A program made the translations under genes and the position numbers. From the NCBI GenBank assembly GCA_024196135.1, contig JAMQCK010000032.1, positions 62,001 to 126,000 of the forward strand: a stretch of DNA of 64,000 bases, in the 5' to 3' direction. Under the pieces are notes generated by a model that was not told the DNA's origin, made no database searches, and saw nothing but the letters and a program-made list of their open reading frames with translations. This document shows, piece after piece, positions 11,446 to 22,489 of the stretch; the stretch's first letter is position 1; each line of letters opens with the position of its first letter. This stretch comes from Pleurotus ostreatus/Saccharomyces cerevisiae fusant (lineage: Eukaryota > Opisthokonta).

Positions 11446-14254
11446 CTATGCGGATGGAGGAATCTCATCCACCAAGACGCGCGGAACCTCGTCCCCCACC
11501 TGCTCTATCCTGCGCTTCGTAATCAGACAATAGTGCACCCGGCGTATAACGCTGACAGGATTGACACTCTCTGCCAAGTCGCGGAGCAGATCTATATTGA
11601 GGACGGCGACAGGGTGTGTTTGCCCATCCTGAGGTATCGTGGCGACGTCTGTTTGATCGGGATAAGTCGCGACCACACGTAGCACATGGGCTACATCTTG
11701 GACGGGCGTAGCACCAAGACTAACACGCTGCCAAATCAACGTGTGAGCCAATGGAAAACAATGAAGACGTGAGTATCTTACTTTATCGAAGAGTCGGTCG
11801 GGCGCCAATCGCGCGATGCAGTTCTCCATCTCCTGCGTCGTGACTGCGATGTGCTCGTTCTTCAACACAAACTTCAATACAACGAGGATGACGGTCCCGT
11901 CTCCGAGCTGAAGGTTGAACAGCAAGTCCGCATGGCTGGATCGTGTTGCCACGCAGAATGGCTCCGGCGTGTTGGGCTGCGACTGCAGCCATTGCGCAGA
12001 TTCCGTCGCCCATCGCTCACTGTTCCCTTCATCCGGCCAGGATGTCGTGAATGGAGTTACTTGTGGCTTGCCGTCGTCGCGTGCACTTGTCACCCGTACA
12101 AGGCTGCATATCTCACCGGCCCAGGGAGGGTGCGGATGCGCAAATGCAAAAAGGTCAGAGAGTTTGCGAGGTTCTTTTAGGGCGAGTATGAGCAGGGGAA
12201 TGGCACCGAGGTGGACGGCTTTGTGTTTAGGCACAGTCGTCATTCTGGATGCAGCCGTGTCGCAAAGGAATCCTTCCGCAGGTGTGCACTGAGCGAACAA
12301 CGCCTTGACAAGGGGAAAGACGTATGTCGGCTCGTCCACAGTAGCTTCTGTGCCGTCGGGCTTGGATATAAATGCGAAGGCACGGCGAGCTATACGTAGG
12401 CAGTCTTCCAAGACTTTGACGGGAGCCTCTTGCAGCACGCCCATACGATGGACGGCCATATGCAGCGTAAACCACGCATGAAGATCTGAAGTGATCAAGT
12501 CAGTATTGGTCCCTCAACAGTGTACGACACGCACCATATCGCAAAAGAACCCCAGGATGGAAACCGCCAAGCCCAGCCACAAGCCTATTACACGTGCCTC
12601 TGACCATAGAATCCTCTTCGACCACGGCGTCGCTGGGCTCGATCCCGGCATAGGTGGCCACATAGGCCGTTAAGACCGTGTGCGGGTTAAGGAAGTACGC
12701 CTCGAGTAGGCAATGAATCAATGACGCAGTGGGACGATAGCTGTGTATCTTCATGAGTATAGCACCATCGAGGAGAGACCCAACGAACCGTCCACGAAAC
12801 CAGAGGTATATCCGAGTGAGCAGTTTTCGTCCCGCGACTGAATCGCGCAAGCTGGGAGGAAGGTAGTGTCGAACATACGCAATCTGTCTATCGCGGTTGT
12901 TGAAAGAACCGGTGTCCGTGCATAGCCTATACGGCGTTGCGCTCGTCGGGCAATCCAATTCGAAAGGTAAACCACTCAAGATCAGAGTAAGATCAGGAAA
13001 GGTCTCCCACGAGCGAAGCACAGCATGCAGGGCGGTGGATGGCTGATAGTTGTCGGCGTAATATTCGATGAGTCGCTGCGCATCATCGAGTACGCAGAAC
13101 ATTGGTTCGTCACGCCCAATGAACGCACGGATCTTCAGGAGTGCGTCGCTTATTCGGTGCTGAACGAAAGACGCAGTGGCATGGCGTGTGTCCAACTGGT
13201 CCACAAGGTTGGCAAACAGATCAGGGGCTGAAAGGTGGATAGAGGCCAATTGGAGCAGAAGCCAGCGCCTCCGACACGTGCGAATATCCTTGAGCTCAGG
13301 AAGACTCTCCAGAAAGAGCTTGAAGATCGTGAGACGAGCCAGCATGATACGGTCGGCGAGGTCGCGGGTGGCCTCGGCGCGATCATCCGCCTCTGTCGCG
13401 GAAGACACACCGGACAAGGCTTTTGCGGTGGATGCAGAGAGAGTTACCTGCTTAAGTCCACCTGTCAAGTCACACGAGCCCAACCCGGCGTTCTTGATCG
13501 TGCACGCGATGTAGAGGCCCCAATGCTCGCATAGGCCTTCGAAGAGCAAACGAGTCTTTCCGGTTCCCAGTGCATTCATGAGCATTCTATCTAAAGATGA
13601 GATACTATTGCAATCCAGAAGGGAACGGACGTACGTGTTTTCCCCTGCTCGAAATATATTCCGTAGACGGGCACCGTGGTCGATGGTATGACTTCGATCG
13701 CCCAGTTCGTGCAGGAGGAGAGATGGCCTATTACTCGAAGCGCTCGGTATCCGCAATGAATGAATGAATGCTGAGTAGTCCTCAGGAGCCCGCGAGGACT
13801 CGTTGGACGGTCGCCACACTGGATACGGCTCTTCATTGCCCTTGGCATATTCTAGGAGAAAGTTTTTGTGGGTGCTCTCGAAATCAGCAATGCAGGTGTC
13901 GATCGCCATGTCTGTAGGCGACTGCGCCTTTTGTGATTGCAGGTTGGCGTCTGCGAACGCCAGAAAGTCTGTCGAATGGCTTTAATCCTGACACCAAGTG
14001 TCGAGCTTCATGCACGCACCGCAGTCCCATAGGCGTTGGCAATCTTGTTCACGAATGGCTGACTGAAGGAGCGAATGTACATCGCTTCGCTTCCGCAGGA
14101 GCTCACGACAGGCGGACTCGGATACATAATCTGGATCCGCCGGTTGCAAGCGTTCATGGAAGAAGACGGTCAGAAGCTGTGAAAGCACCGATGCGTGATC
14201 TAGATGTTCTTGGAGAGCTCGGCGGAGTATGCTATGGGCTCGTTCAGGAATCAT
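11446..14254 (-). CDS. A1: NTPase plus degenerate nuclease-like paralogue
   Basis: Member of the local family. Its first coding exon (14254-14020) is exactly 235 nt, as in A2, A3, A4 and A7, and carries the N-terminal motif QPADPDYVSESACRELL. Later exons give LLLHELG, then the P-loop MNALGTGKTRLLFEGL, then Walker B MFCVLDDAQR, then LTLILSGLPFEL, YRLCTDTGSF and RGR. The C-terminal domain is nuclease-like but lacks catalytic residues: VHLGAIPL where B genes have WEN, and SSHADLLFNLQLGDG followed by VVLKFVLKN instead of QCK. A final exon begins VLRVVATYPDQTD. No frame break was found. It diverges from B1 across 146 bp and is tail-to-tail with ABC1. It is closest by eye to A2. Function unknown; the NTPase call is firm. 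Confidence 0.75.
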
Positions 14255-14400
14255 GATCGTTATGAGCAGGTCATGAACACGCGTCGGCAACAATGACGAA
14301 CGCGCGAGATCTGTGACATATTTTGTGACATAGCTCACGCATCCGGCGTCTGTTGCACTTGAGCTCATCTCTGTTGCTCTTAAGGCTGCCGTTGCACAAC
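14255..14400. promoter_or_regulatory. Short bidirectional promoter between A1 and B1
   Basis: Only 146 bp separate the two start codons, so both genes must use this region. It contains a near-direct repeat TGTGACATA (about 14311-14319 and 14325-14333). The arrangement recurs between A4 and B2, but I see no long shared motif between the two gaps. Confidence 0.5.
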
Positions 14401-17400
14401 ATGCGCCTTCAGCTCAGCGACGAGAGGATTCACGATCTGACTCGATGGCAGCATCCGGAAAGGAGTACAGAGGAGGCCGCCGTCATACTGCACGCCATAA
14501 CCATCGGGATCACCGATCCCGCACTCGACCTCGAAAGCTGCGTCCAACGCATCACCGAATATGTTGGACTCGGGCCCCTCATCGTGCAATGCCACACTGG
14601 GAGAAACTACTCTCTCGTACGCGATTTCGGTGAGACGGCCCACTCGACCTTGCGAAGCTATCTGACCTTACTCTCACTAGTCCGAAAGCTAGGAGGGGAA
14701 CGGCAGTCTCTCGTCTACCCCGGAAACCCCCCTCCTGATGCATTTCGACGTGACGTCGCTGCATTCATGGATCAGTACGTCAGAGGAAATCGCCCTCATC
14801 TGCAATGGGGACTGCCTCCCTCGGAGATCTCGCCTGCCAGTCACCACAAGTTTTACAAGACGGCTGAAATCCCTACATTGTCCAAGTCCTTGAACGTTCC
14901 GTGTCTTCTTCTGCACGAACTAGGGTCCTTTTCCGCAGATACGGAACTGCAGAGCCGCGTCGAGATGTTCTTCAATGATCACAATTCGTACGTACTTTAC
15001 TTGCTTGTCTTCGGTATCTAGTCATGCCCTTTCAGATGCTTATGCAACGCTTCTGGTTCCGGGAAGACACGACTACTTCTAGAGGGTCTCTGTCAGCACT
15101 GGGGCTTCTATTGGGTTTGCGGGAAACATAGCCTGGACATCGCTTCCGCAGACCTGCCACGCGCCATCGCTTGGGCAAAGCGCGAGCCTACGTTCAGCAG
15201 CACACTTACTGGGTCGCCTTCCGACCAGCATTCTCAACTGCAGGCTAATCGACTCCTTATTAAGAAGTTGATAGCTGCCGTCGTCCTTGCGCGTGTAACG
15301 GTGTTCAACATCTTCTTGAATGCAGTCCAGGGGCTGCGCCACTCGCGATCACGCACCTCTACGAACTACAGGAAGCTATGGCTTCGCCTTCAGCTAGACC
15401 CGCAGATCGCAGCACAACACTTCGGACTTCCCCCCGATATCTTCACCCGGCTCACCGAGCACTACTTGACCCTTGCGGTAGAAGACGTGACCGCTCAGGC
15501 AACGGAGGCTCTGGACACGATGAGAAAGCATCCCGTCGTGGCGAATGAGGCCATCTATCTCGTCCTTGATGAGGTTCAAGACAGTGCTCGCGAGCTGCAC
15601 CTGGCGTTCCGAAACCCGCATGCTCCTTCCACATCTGACGATAGCAAGCACCCACTACTGTGGGAGCTTATCCGTGCGCTGTCACTCTGCCTCTCGAGAC
15701 AGAGGAAACACGAATACATTGTACTGTCCGGCACTAGTCTGACCGCACACGATGTTGCCTCTGCTATCGATGGTCTGGACGTGCAGATGACAGACAATAC
15801 CGTCAACAAGAGTGTAGCAGTTGACAGCGCTTTGGGAGGATATCAAGACGAGGAGGATCGAGACAACGAACTGAGTGCGTCGAATGCCGGTTACGGCTTC
15901 GTATACATCGGTGGCTTTGACAACTTGTCGGCCGTGAAGAAGTACACCGCCAAAGTAGTTCCTGGCAGTCTCCTCAAACAGGTCGAATGGTCAACGTTGG
16001 AACAGCGGATGTTCAAATGGCTGAGAGGCAGGTATGCCGTCGACCTGGATGTCTTTTGATGTGATCGTGTTCTCATCACCTACGACAGGTTCCGCTTTAT
16101 AGTAGACTACCTCATCGAAGTCCTGGTACACGCTCTCACATATCCTCACCAAGTGCTGGATGAGTATGTATTCAAGCTGAGCGGAATTATGCCGAGTGAC
16201 GGCCACATCGCCCTCGTACTATCGAGAACAAACCCTGCCCTCTCTTCCCTCTACACGGGTGCCGACAATCCCCCTTCCATGATAGCGATAACAACGCCCA
16301 ACGCGATTGACCTCGCAAAGCTGTATGATCATGGTATGCGGGCCTTTTTTCAATGAGCCACGATACACGACTGATTGCTTCCATAGCACAAGCCGTTATT
16401 CCGCCCTGTACACGTGACTCCATGTGCTCCAAACAAACCCGTTGCCGAGAAGCCGGGAGGTCTCACGCCGTCACGCAGCCAAGTCCCGCAGCGGCAAAGT
16501 CGCCACCGTGTCAAGGGCATATCAAAAGTCAGTGTAGACAGTCGATTGACGCTTGTATAGTCATAAGTACACTCGAAAAGACTACACGACCATTGAAGGA
16601 AACTCTAATCAGACCATCAGGGTATTGCCACCCGATGTTAACTCTCACTGTTGCCACTGAAAAGGCATGCCACTGTACGTGATCGCAGGTAATTTTTCAT
16701 CATAATGCATCCATTGACTATCTATACTATACTACGCGCGTCTGTGGCAACCCCCAGCACGATCTGAGGGGGACAGAAGCCACTTCAGGCGGCCACCCGA
16801 TGTCAATGGCGGCGGATGGCTTTTACCGCGAGTGTAGTACACCTATACCAAAAACATACAAGGATAGGGCCACCGAGCGCGGCGGGAGGCGAGAGGGCAG
16901 GAAGTGGCGTGGCGTGGCATGATGAGAGGAGAACGAGAGGACGGCGCGAGGGACGGCGTCTGCGTTACGCGCTGTCACAGAATGATGCGAAACGGATCTC
17001 TCCGAGAACGTGGGATCACGTGTACAGGGCGGAATAACAAGATCTTTCCATAGCTACCATGCAAGGTCGCCTTATTCAGGACGTGAGAGTTGCCGTCTTC
17101 GAATTTATGCTTCGCAAGAAGCGGAACAGCATCGCGGGCGCTGGCTATTCTCAAGACATTGTGAAGATGGGTGTGGCCCGCTACACAGAGGCGGATGGCA
17201 CTCATGAAGTAACGATATCCAAGTACGTCAATATACGCCGAGATCGAAGTCGCTGGCTGATCCCATGCTTTGCATCAGTTCAGACAAAGCGTCTCAAAGA
17301 CATGCAGACAAAGCGTCCAAAAACCGCGGCACTGTTCCATCCGAAATGGGTGTGGTTCCAAGTGAGACCGAACGGCCTGCGGACATCAGTGAGCCGCTCG

Positions 17401-18506
17401 TCCTCCTCGCTCTCTCGCATCACTTCGACACCTGGTCGCCGGGATTGTACACCATGCATCACTTTTGTGGACAACGAATCCCGGGTGACGGAAACAAGTT
17501 CAATGGCTGGGAGAACTACATTGCCATCGCAGTGCTTCGCGCCTTCTCGGGTGATGAGTCTCCCGAGCTCTCGAGATTCCTTCGCTTCCACACCAAGGGA
17601 TGTGACGTGGATGCGCTGAAGAAGAAACGAGCTAGAGTCGTTGGCGTTTTCCGCGCCAGCGAACTAGATCTTGCAGGGGAGTTTACGGACAACACCCGGC
17701 CAGGGCACGACGCTCGAAGGGAATCCGAAACCCGCAGGTCACGCCGAACGTGGTGCCATATTGGAGAGGAGACCAAGTCGCCGACGGAGACACTGCGTTG
17801 GTTCGACAACCCCACGTCGACCGTCTGTTACCCGGATACCTCGTTAGGGCCCGACCTCGCATTTCGTCTGCTTCTCGACGGAAATGAATTGGTCTGGCTC
17901 CTTATCCAGTGCAAGTACCATGTCCACGGTGGCAGCAATAGCAAGGGCGACAATCTAGTATCGAAGTCGGAGCTGACCAAGGATGCGGTTCGCAAGGTCA
18001 CTCCGAATTGCTTTTACAAGACTAAACCGGAGTCTCGTGAGGTGAGTGACGGTGAGGTTTATCTCCGTCGATGGGAGTGACCGTCCAAACTTGATAATTT
18101 ACAGGACGCAGCCGAAAGGGCCGCTCGGGAGGCCGCTGAGGAGAAGACTCGTGACAGCTTCTTGGCGAGCCTCAAGCGCTTACCGTGCGCCACCAGCCTC
18201 GCAGGAACATACAGCGTCATCCGCGTGCTGGCTTACATTCCTACTTATCCTACGCTTGTGCGGCCGCGCTCGAACATCGATGACCCGGACGACGGTAATC
18301 ATCCTCTCGCCGAGCTTAAGTTAGATGAGCTACGGGGTTTACTGAAGGATTTCGAGCCGACGGACGCCATGGCGGACACGATCCTGATGGAGCTCAGCAA
18401 ACTGGCTGAGCAGGGCAAGCTTGCGAATTTCCACCCACCGTCGACTCGAGACAAGCAGGAACAATACAATTACGCTTGGAATTACTACCTGACTCATGCA
18501 CGGTAA
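14401..18506 (+). CDS. B1: P-loop NTPase fused to a PD-(D/E)XK nuclease with intact active site
   Basis: 1053 aa in six exons: 14401-14987, 15036-16031, 16089-16333, 17054-17222, 17279-18041 and 18105-18506; phases agree throughout. Order: an N-terminal helical domain resembling that of the A genes (ILHAITIGITDPAL), then LLLHELG, Walker A CNASGSGKTRLLLEGL, Walker B AIYLVLDEVQD with the catalytic DE, then MFKWLRGR. The nuclease domain has SEPLVLLAL, GNKFNGWENY with the helix glutamate, GPDLAFRLLLDG with the aspartate, and LIQCKYH supplying QxK. This is a complete PD-(D/E)XK site. The tail ends QYNYAWNYYLTHAR. Intron 3 is 720 nt because an inverted-repeat element lies in it. ATP-driven DNA cleavage is inferred from the domains; target and role are unknown. 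Confidence 0.78.
16395..16417 (+). repeat. Left terminal inverted repeat of the B1 intron element
   Basis: 23 bp starting GTTATTCCGC and ending CACGTGA. It is a perfect reverse complement of 17016-17038. Confidence 0.85.
17016..17038 (-). repeat. Right terminal inverted repeat of the B1 intron element
   Basis: 23 bp starting TCACGTG and ending GGAATAAC. It is a perfect reverse complement of 16395-16417. Confidence 0.85.
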
Positions 18507-18797
18507 TCGCGGTAAGCACCTCAATGGCTGTGGCATCGCACTCGACTCATGTGCTCCCTGTTGGTAGTAACCATGATCTCTGCCTTACAACGGTTGATTG
18601 TTTTTACTAAAGGATTGGACGCTCTCTATCGTGTCTCGCTAACGAACGGATATCCATGCTCCGCCTCTCATACACTATAACGTTCTCTTGTACATATGGC
18701 GGCTTTGCTTGATGATACGCGTAAGCTAGTGCGATGCCGTTGTATTTCTGAATCGATGCTACGCGAGCAACCAAAAACGAGAATTCGAGCATAGCAT

Positions 18798-21700
18798 TTA
18801 CTTCAACTTCGCAAGCATCTCCTTCGAAAGCTCTAGCGTAGCGATATCCGCCTCCAACGTCCTGCGTTTGTCAGCATCCGCCGCACGCACATTCTCCGGG
18901 TCGTTCTGCTCGTAATCCGCCTGCGACTCCGTCTTGACGATCTTCTCGAGCGCCAGACGCACGACATCGAGCTTCTTGTCGCACTTCGAGATCTCAACGT
19001 CCAAGTCAACAAGGCCCTGCACGACGACTCAGTTGGCGTAAGCGCGCGAAGGGCTAAAAGTCACTCGGACTCAAGGGTGTGGATGGCGACAGTGGGTGAC
19101 GACGGCGGCACCGCAACCTTCAGGAATACGCTTGAGCTCGCGCACGACCCTCACGGACTCGCAGCGCTTCGTCAACGCGACAATTGTGAGCACCTGAGAC
19201 TCAAAGAGCGCCGCACTCGCATCGGACTGGGCGAGGATGAAGACTGAGGGTCGCGGTTAGCGGCGCGTACGGGAAGTCGAGCGGTCACGTACACTGGATG
19301 TCATTCTGCAAGCTGTACGACGCCGCGAGCGACCGCCCGGTCTTCAACGCGGAGAAGACAAGGTCAAACTGCTTCTCCGCCTCGTCGAAGGTGAAGTCGG
19401 GGCTCTGGTGAGGGAATAAGATCAGTAAGGGGCATGCATGAGCCTTTGGGTGTGTACGTACAGATTCAGGGAACTTGGACAGCATGATCGAAGGCGTCGA
19501 GTCGTTCGGTCGTCTGGGCAAGCGCTGCCACAGCTCCTCCGTCACGAACGGCATGAAGGGATGCAAGAGCCTGAGGCCATGATCCAAGCAGGTGTACAAC
19601 GTCTCCTGAGCGGATCGCCTCGTTTCCGCCGAAGCGCCCTCGTCCGTCATTGGCTCCATTGCTTCCTGTACGGAAATGTGAGCACATCTATGCGACGACG
19701 GAGACATCGATGCACGGACGATGCAGACGTCGCAGAGCTCGCGGAGCCAGAGATTGTACGCCGTGGTGGTCGCCATCATGAAGTTGCGCTCCGTCATCTG
19801 CGAGTTGAGCTCCTTCGCAGCCACGTTCAGCTTGTGCAGGATCCACTTCTCGACGAGGCTCTCCTTCCCGGTGGGCTGCAACCGCATGTCAGTCATCTGC
19901 CATACCCAAATCCCACTGGGTACGCACCTTTGCCGTCGGCTGTGGCACATACGTCTCGTCGAGCTTCAACATCGCAAACTTCGTCGTGTTGAAGATCTTG
20001 TTGCAGAACTTGCGGTACCCCTCCGCGCGCAGGATCTCCGAATTGATGTCGCACCCGCCACCCGAGTATGCGCAGAGCGCGAAGCGCAGCGCGTCCGTGC
20101 CGCACTGCAGGATGCCCTTCGGAAAGTCCTTCTTCTGGCCCTCCTTCGCCTTCTTGATCTCCTTCTCGTCGAGGTTGCCCTCGAGCAGCTGCGCGTGCAG
20201 CTTCTCGAGCTCGCAGCCCTGGATCACGTCGAGCGGGTCGATGACGTTGCCGAGCGACTTGCTCATCTTGCGTCCGTGCGCGTCGCGGATCATGGCGTGG
20301 CAGTAGACCTCGCGGAAGGGCATCTGGTCGGTGAGCTTGAGGCCGAGCATGACCATGCGGGCGACCCAGAAGAAGAGGATGTCCCAGCCGGTCTCGAGGA
20401 TGGAGGACGGGTAGAAGTTGCGGTAGTCGAATGTCTGGAAAGGAGGACGGTCAGGTATGTGCACGACGGAGGCCAATGATATACATGCACGTTTTCTGGC
20501 CAACCCATGATGGAGAAGGGCCAAAGGCCGGAGGAGAACCAGGTATCCAAGACATCCTCGTCCTGCTCGAGAGTGAAGGGCTTGCCGTTGGCGAGAGTCT
20601 TGGCGCGCTCCGTCGCCTCTTCCAGTGTCCGCCCAACCACCCAGTGCTTGCCATCGATTTTCTGTCCGACAGTGAGCAAGCGGGCCGGACGCATGCGAGG
20701 GAGTGCTCACGTCCTGCTCCTCGCCCTCAACGTTGACGAAGTATGCCGGTACACGATGACCCCACCATAGCTGACGCGAGATACACCAGTCCTGGATGCC
20801 CTCCAACCACCGGTACCATTCGTTCTCGGACTGCTTCGGCTGGATGAGAAGTTCGCCGGCTCTTGTGCGCTGGACGAACTGATGAGATCTCTGGGATCCA
20901 GCCTTATGCTTGAGACTGACCTTGATCGCTTCCTCCGCGAGAGGCTTGCAGTTCACCCACCACTGTGGCTTGAGAATCGGCTCGATGACATCTCCAGACT
21001 TGCTGTAGTATATTCATGAGCAGGCCGTACGCCACCAGGTCAGCGCACCGCACGTACCTGCATATAGGGATCTGCATCGGGTTGTCCTTCTTCTCTACAA
21101 ACAGACCAGCCACCTCGAGTGCCTTCACGACCTCCACGCGCGCCTTGAACCTCGGCATGCCCTAAGAACCTCGTAAGCGCCCTGCTCCCAAGCCCAACCA
21201 CGCAGTACGTACCGCGAACTTCTCGCCCGCGTTCTCGTCGAGGGTGCTGTCGTCGTTGAGGATGTTGATGAAAGCGAGGTTATGCCTTGTACCGACGGCG
21301 TAATCGTTCGGGTCGTGCGCGGGGGTGATCTTCACGGCACCGGTAGCGAACGCCATGTCGACGACGTCCGCGTCGGTGATGATGGGCATCTTGCGGCCGG
21401 GGATGAAGGGGTGGATGGCGAATTTGCCGTGCAGGTGCTTGTATTGCGCGTCGTCGGGGTGGACAGCGATGGCGGTCTCTGGACGGGTGGTGGCGATGGA
21501 TCTCTTCAATTTCTTCGTCTGAGAAGGCCGAAATGAGGGAGATGTGCGAAGGGAAGGTGATGTACAACGCACCTGAGTCTTCTATGGGGTATGCGAACGA
21601 AGTGATGACGCCGAACTCGACCTTCTCTTTGTACCCGGGGACGGACAGGAACTCGCGACCATTCAATGCTTTTTGGTCGACCTGAGATTAAGTGAGCGGG

Positions 21701-22100
21701 GAATGATAGGGATACAGTAGCAGCGCACCTCAAGGTTGGACACCGTTGTGTTCAGCCGCACGCACCAGTTGACGGGGCGATTGGCGCGGTAGCTGATTCC
21801 GTCTTGGTGCAACCGGCAGAAGTTCTCAATGACAGCGCGGTAGAGCGGGGGATCCATAGTGTAAGCCTTGCTTGACCAGTCGTAGGAGCCGCCGAGGCTG
21901 CGTAGTTGGTTGAAGGTACAGCTCATGTAGCTGCAGGTCGAGTCAGTACGTTGAAGCAGCTGAAGTTTTGGCTACGTACTCGTCCTTCCACCCCGATGTT
22001 CTCCACGCACTTCTCGCGTCCGAGGTCATGTCACGTCTCTCCGATGCGCTTGGACAACCGCTTCTCGAGTCTCGACGGACAAAGACTTGGGGAGTGCGTC
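18798..22100 (-). pseudogene. psiValRS: 5'-truncated valyl-tRNA synthetase copy
   Basis: Second, inverted copy of the ValRS gene at 34023-37839, with the same introns and, in the middle, only a few differences per 100 bases. It lacks roughly the first 170 residues, including the HIGH-type motif; homology starts around 22100. Lesions by comparison: CGA to TGA at 22033-22031 (GETR becomes a stop), and two C residues missing at about 19093-19096, shifting frame and leading to a stop before the last exon. The KMSKS motif ([11 protein letters not shown]) is still present. The last exon has more changes (ends LSKEMLAKLK). It is tail-to-tail with B1, mirroring ValRS and B2 on the right. It is not expected to make a working synthetase. 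Confidence 0.88.
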
Positions 22101-22185
22101 GAAATGGTTGAAGCTTGAGTTTCCTGTCTGCTGAGCGTGGCCGGCTGACGCGACTTCCCCTTTGGGAAGGCCTTGTCCTCGTTAT

Positions 22186-22330
22186 AGACGCCGGCGGCAT
22201 GAGTTGCATGCCGAAGGCGCTCGCGTGCCTCCTGGTCGATGTGCGCAACCTGCACCTCGTCCACAAGTCGCATTTCGCATCACCCCGACGTACGCGTCGC
22301 GCTCGCTTGGAGCGTCGAACTTTAGTATTA
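22186..22330 (+). pseudogene. ABC1 kinase gene fragment beside psiValRS
   Basis: A scrap matching the intact ABC1 gene around 10907-11045: CATGCCGAAGG, GCTCGCG, CCTCCTG and CGACGTACGCGTCGCGC recur in order, with internal deletions. It lies just outside the truncated 5' end of psiValRS and points the other way, so it marks a rearrangement junction. No usable frame remains. Confidence 0.65.
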
Positions 22331-22489
22331 CACGCGTGGTAGCGGTCCTTTGTCTCCTAGACATGGCATTTTGCTATTGCGCTCTAACTTACGTTGGTCC
22401 CGTCCAGTGTGATTGGGCCACAAGCATCCGCATGATAATTGCTGGTTCTGACCAACTACAAACTACCCGCACACATTGACTATCCTTAT

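Larger units (their letters stand above)
16388..17045. mobile_element. Non-autonomous inverted-repeat DNA element in an intron of B1
   Basis: A 658-bp insert bounded by 23-bp perfect inverted repeats (16395-16417 and 17016-17038). Each repeat lies exactly 7 bp inside a 9-bp direct repeat TTCCATAGC (16379-16387 and 17046-17054), the likely target duplication. No long frame or transposase motif lies inside, so it would be non-autonomous (MITE-like). A 9-bp duplication fits Mutator-like elements; that assignment is inference. The duplicated target contains the intron's acceptor AG. Confidence 0.7.

Noticed and set aside
16353..17037. Frames inside the inverted-repeat element as a possible transposase
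   Set aside because: All are short, lack catalytic-triad spacing or a DNA-binding motif, and have no splice support.
16392..17041. AAG as a 3-bp target duplication directly beside the 23-bp repeats
   Set aside because: The left AAG is separated from the repeat by CC, while the 9-bp repeat is exact and lies symmetrically 7 bp from both repeats.
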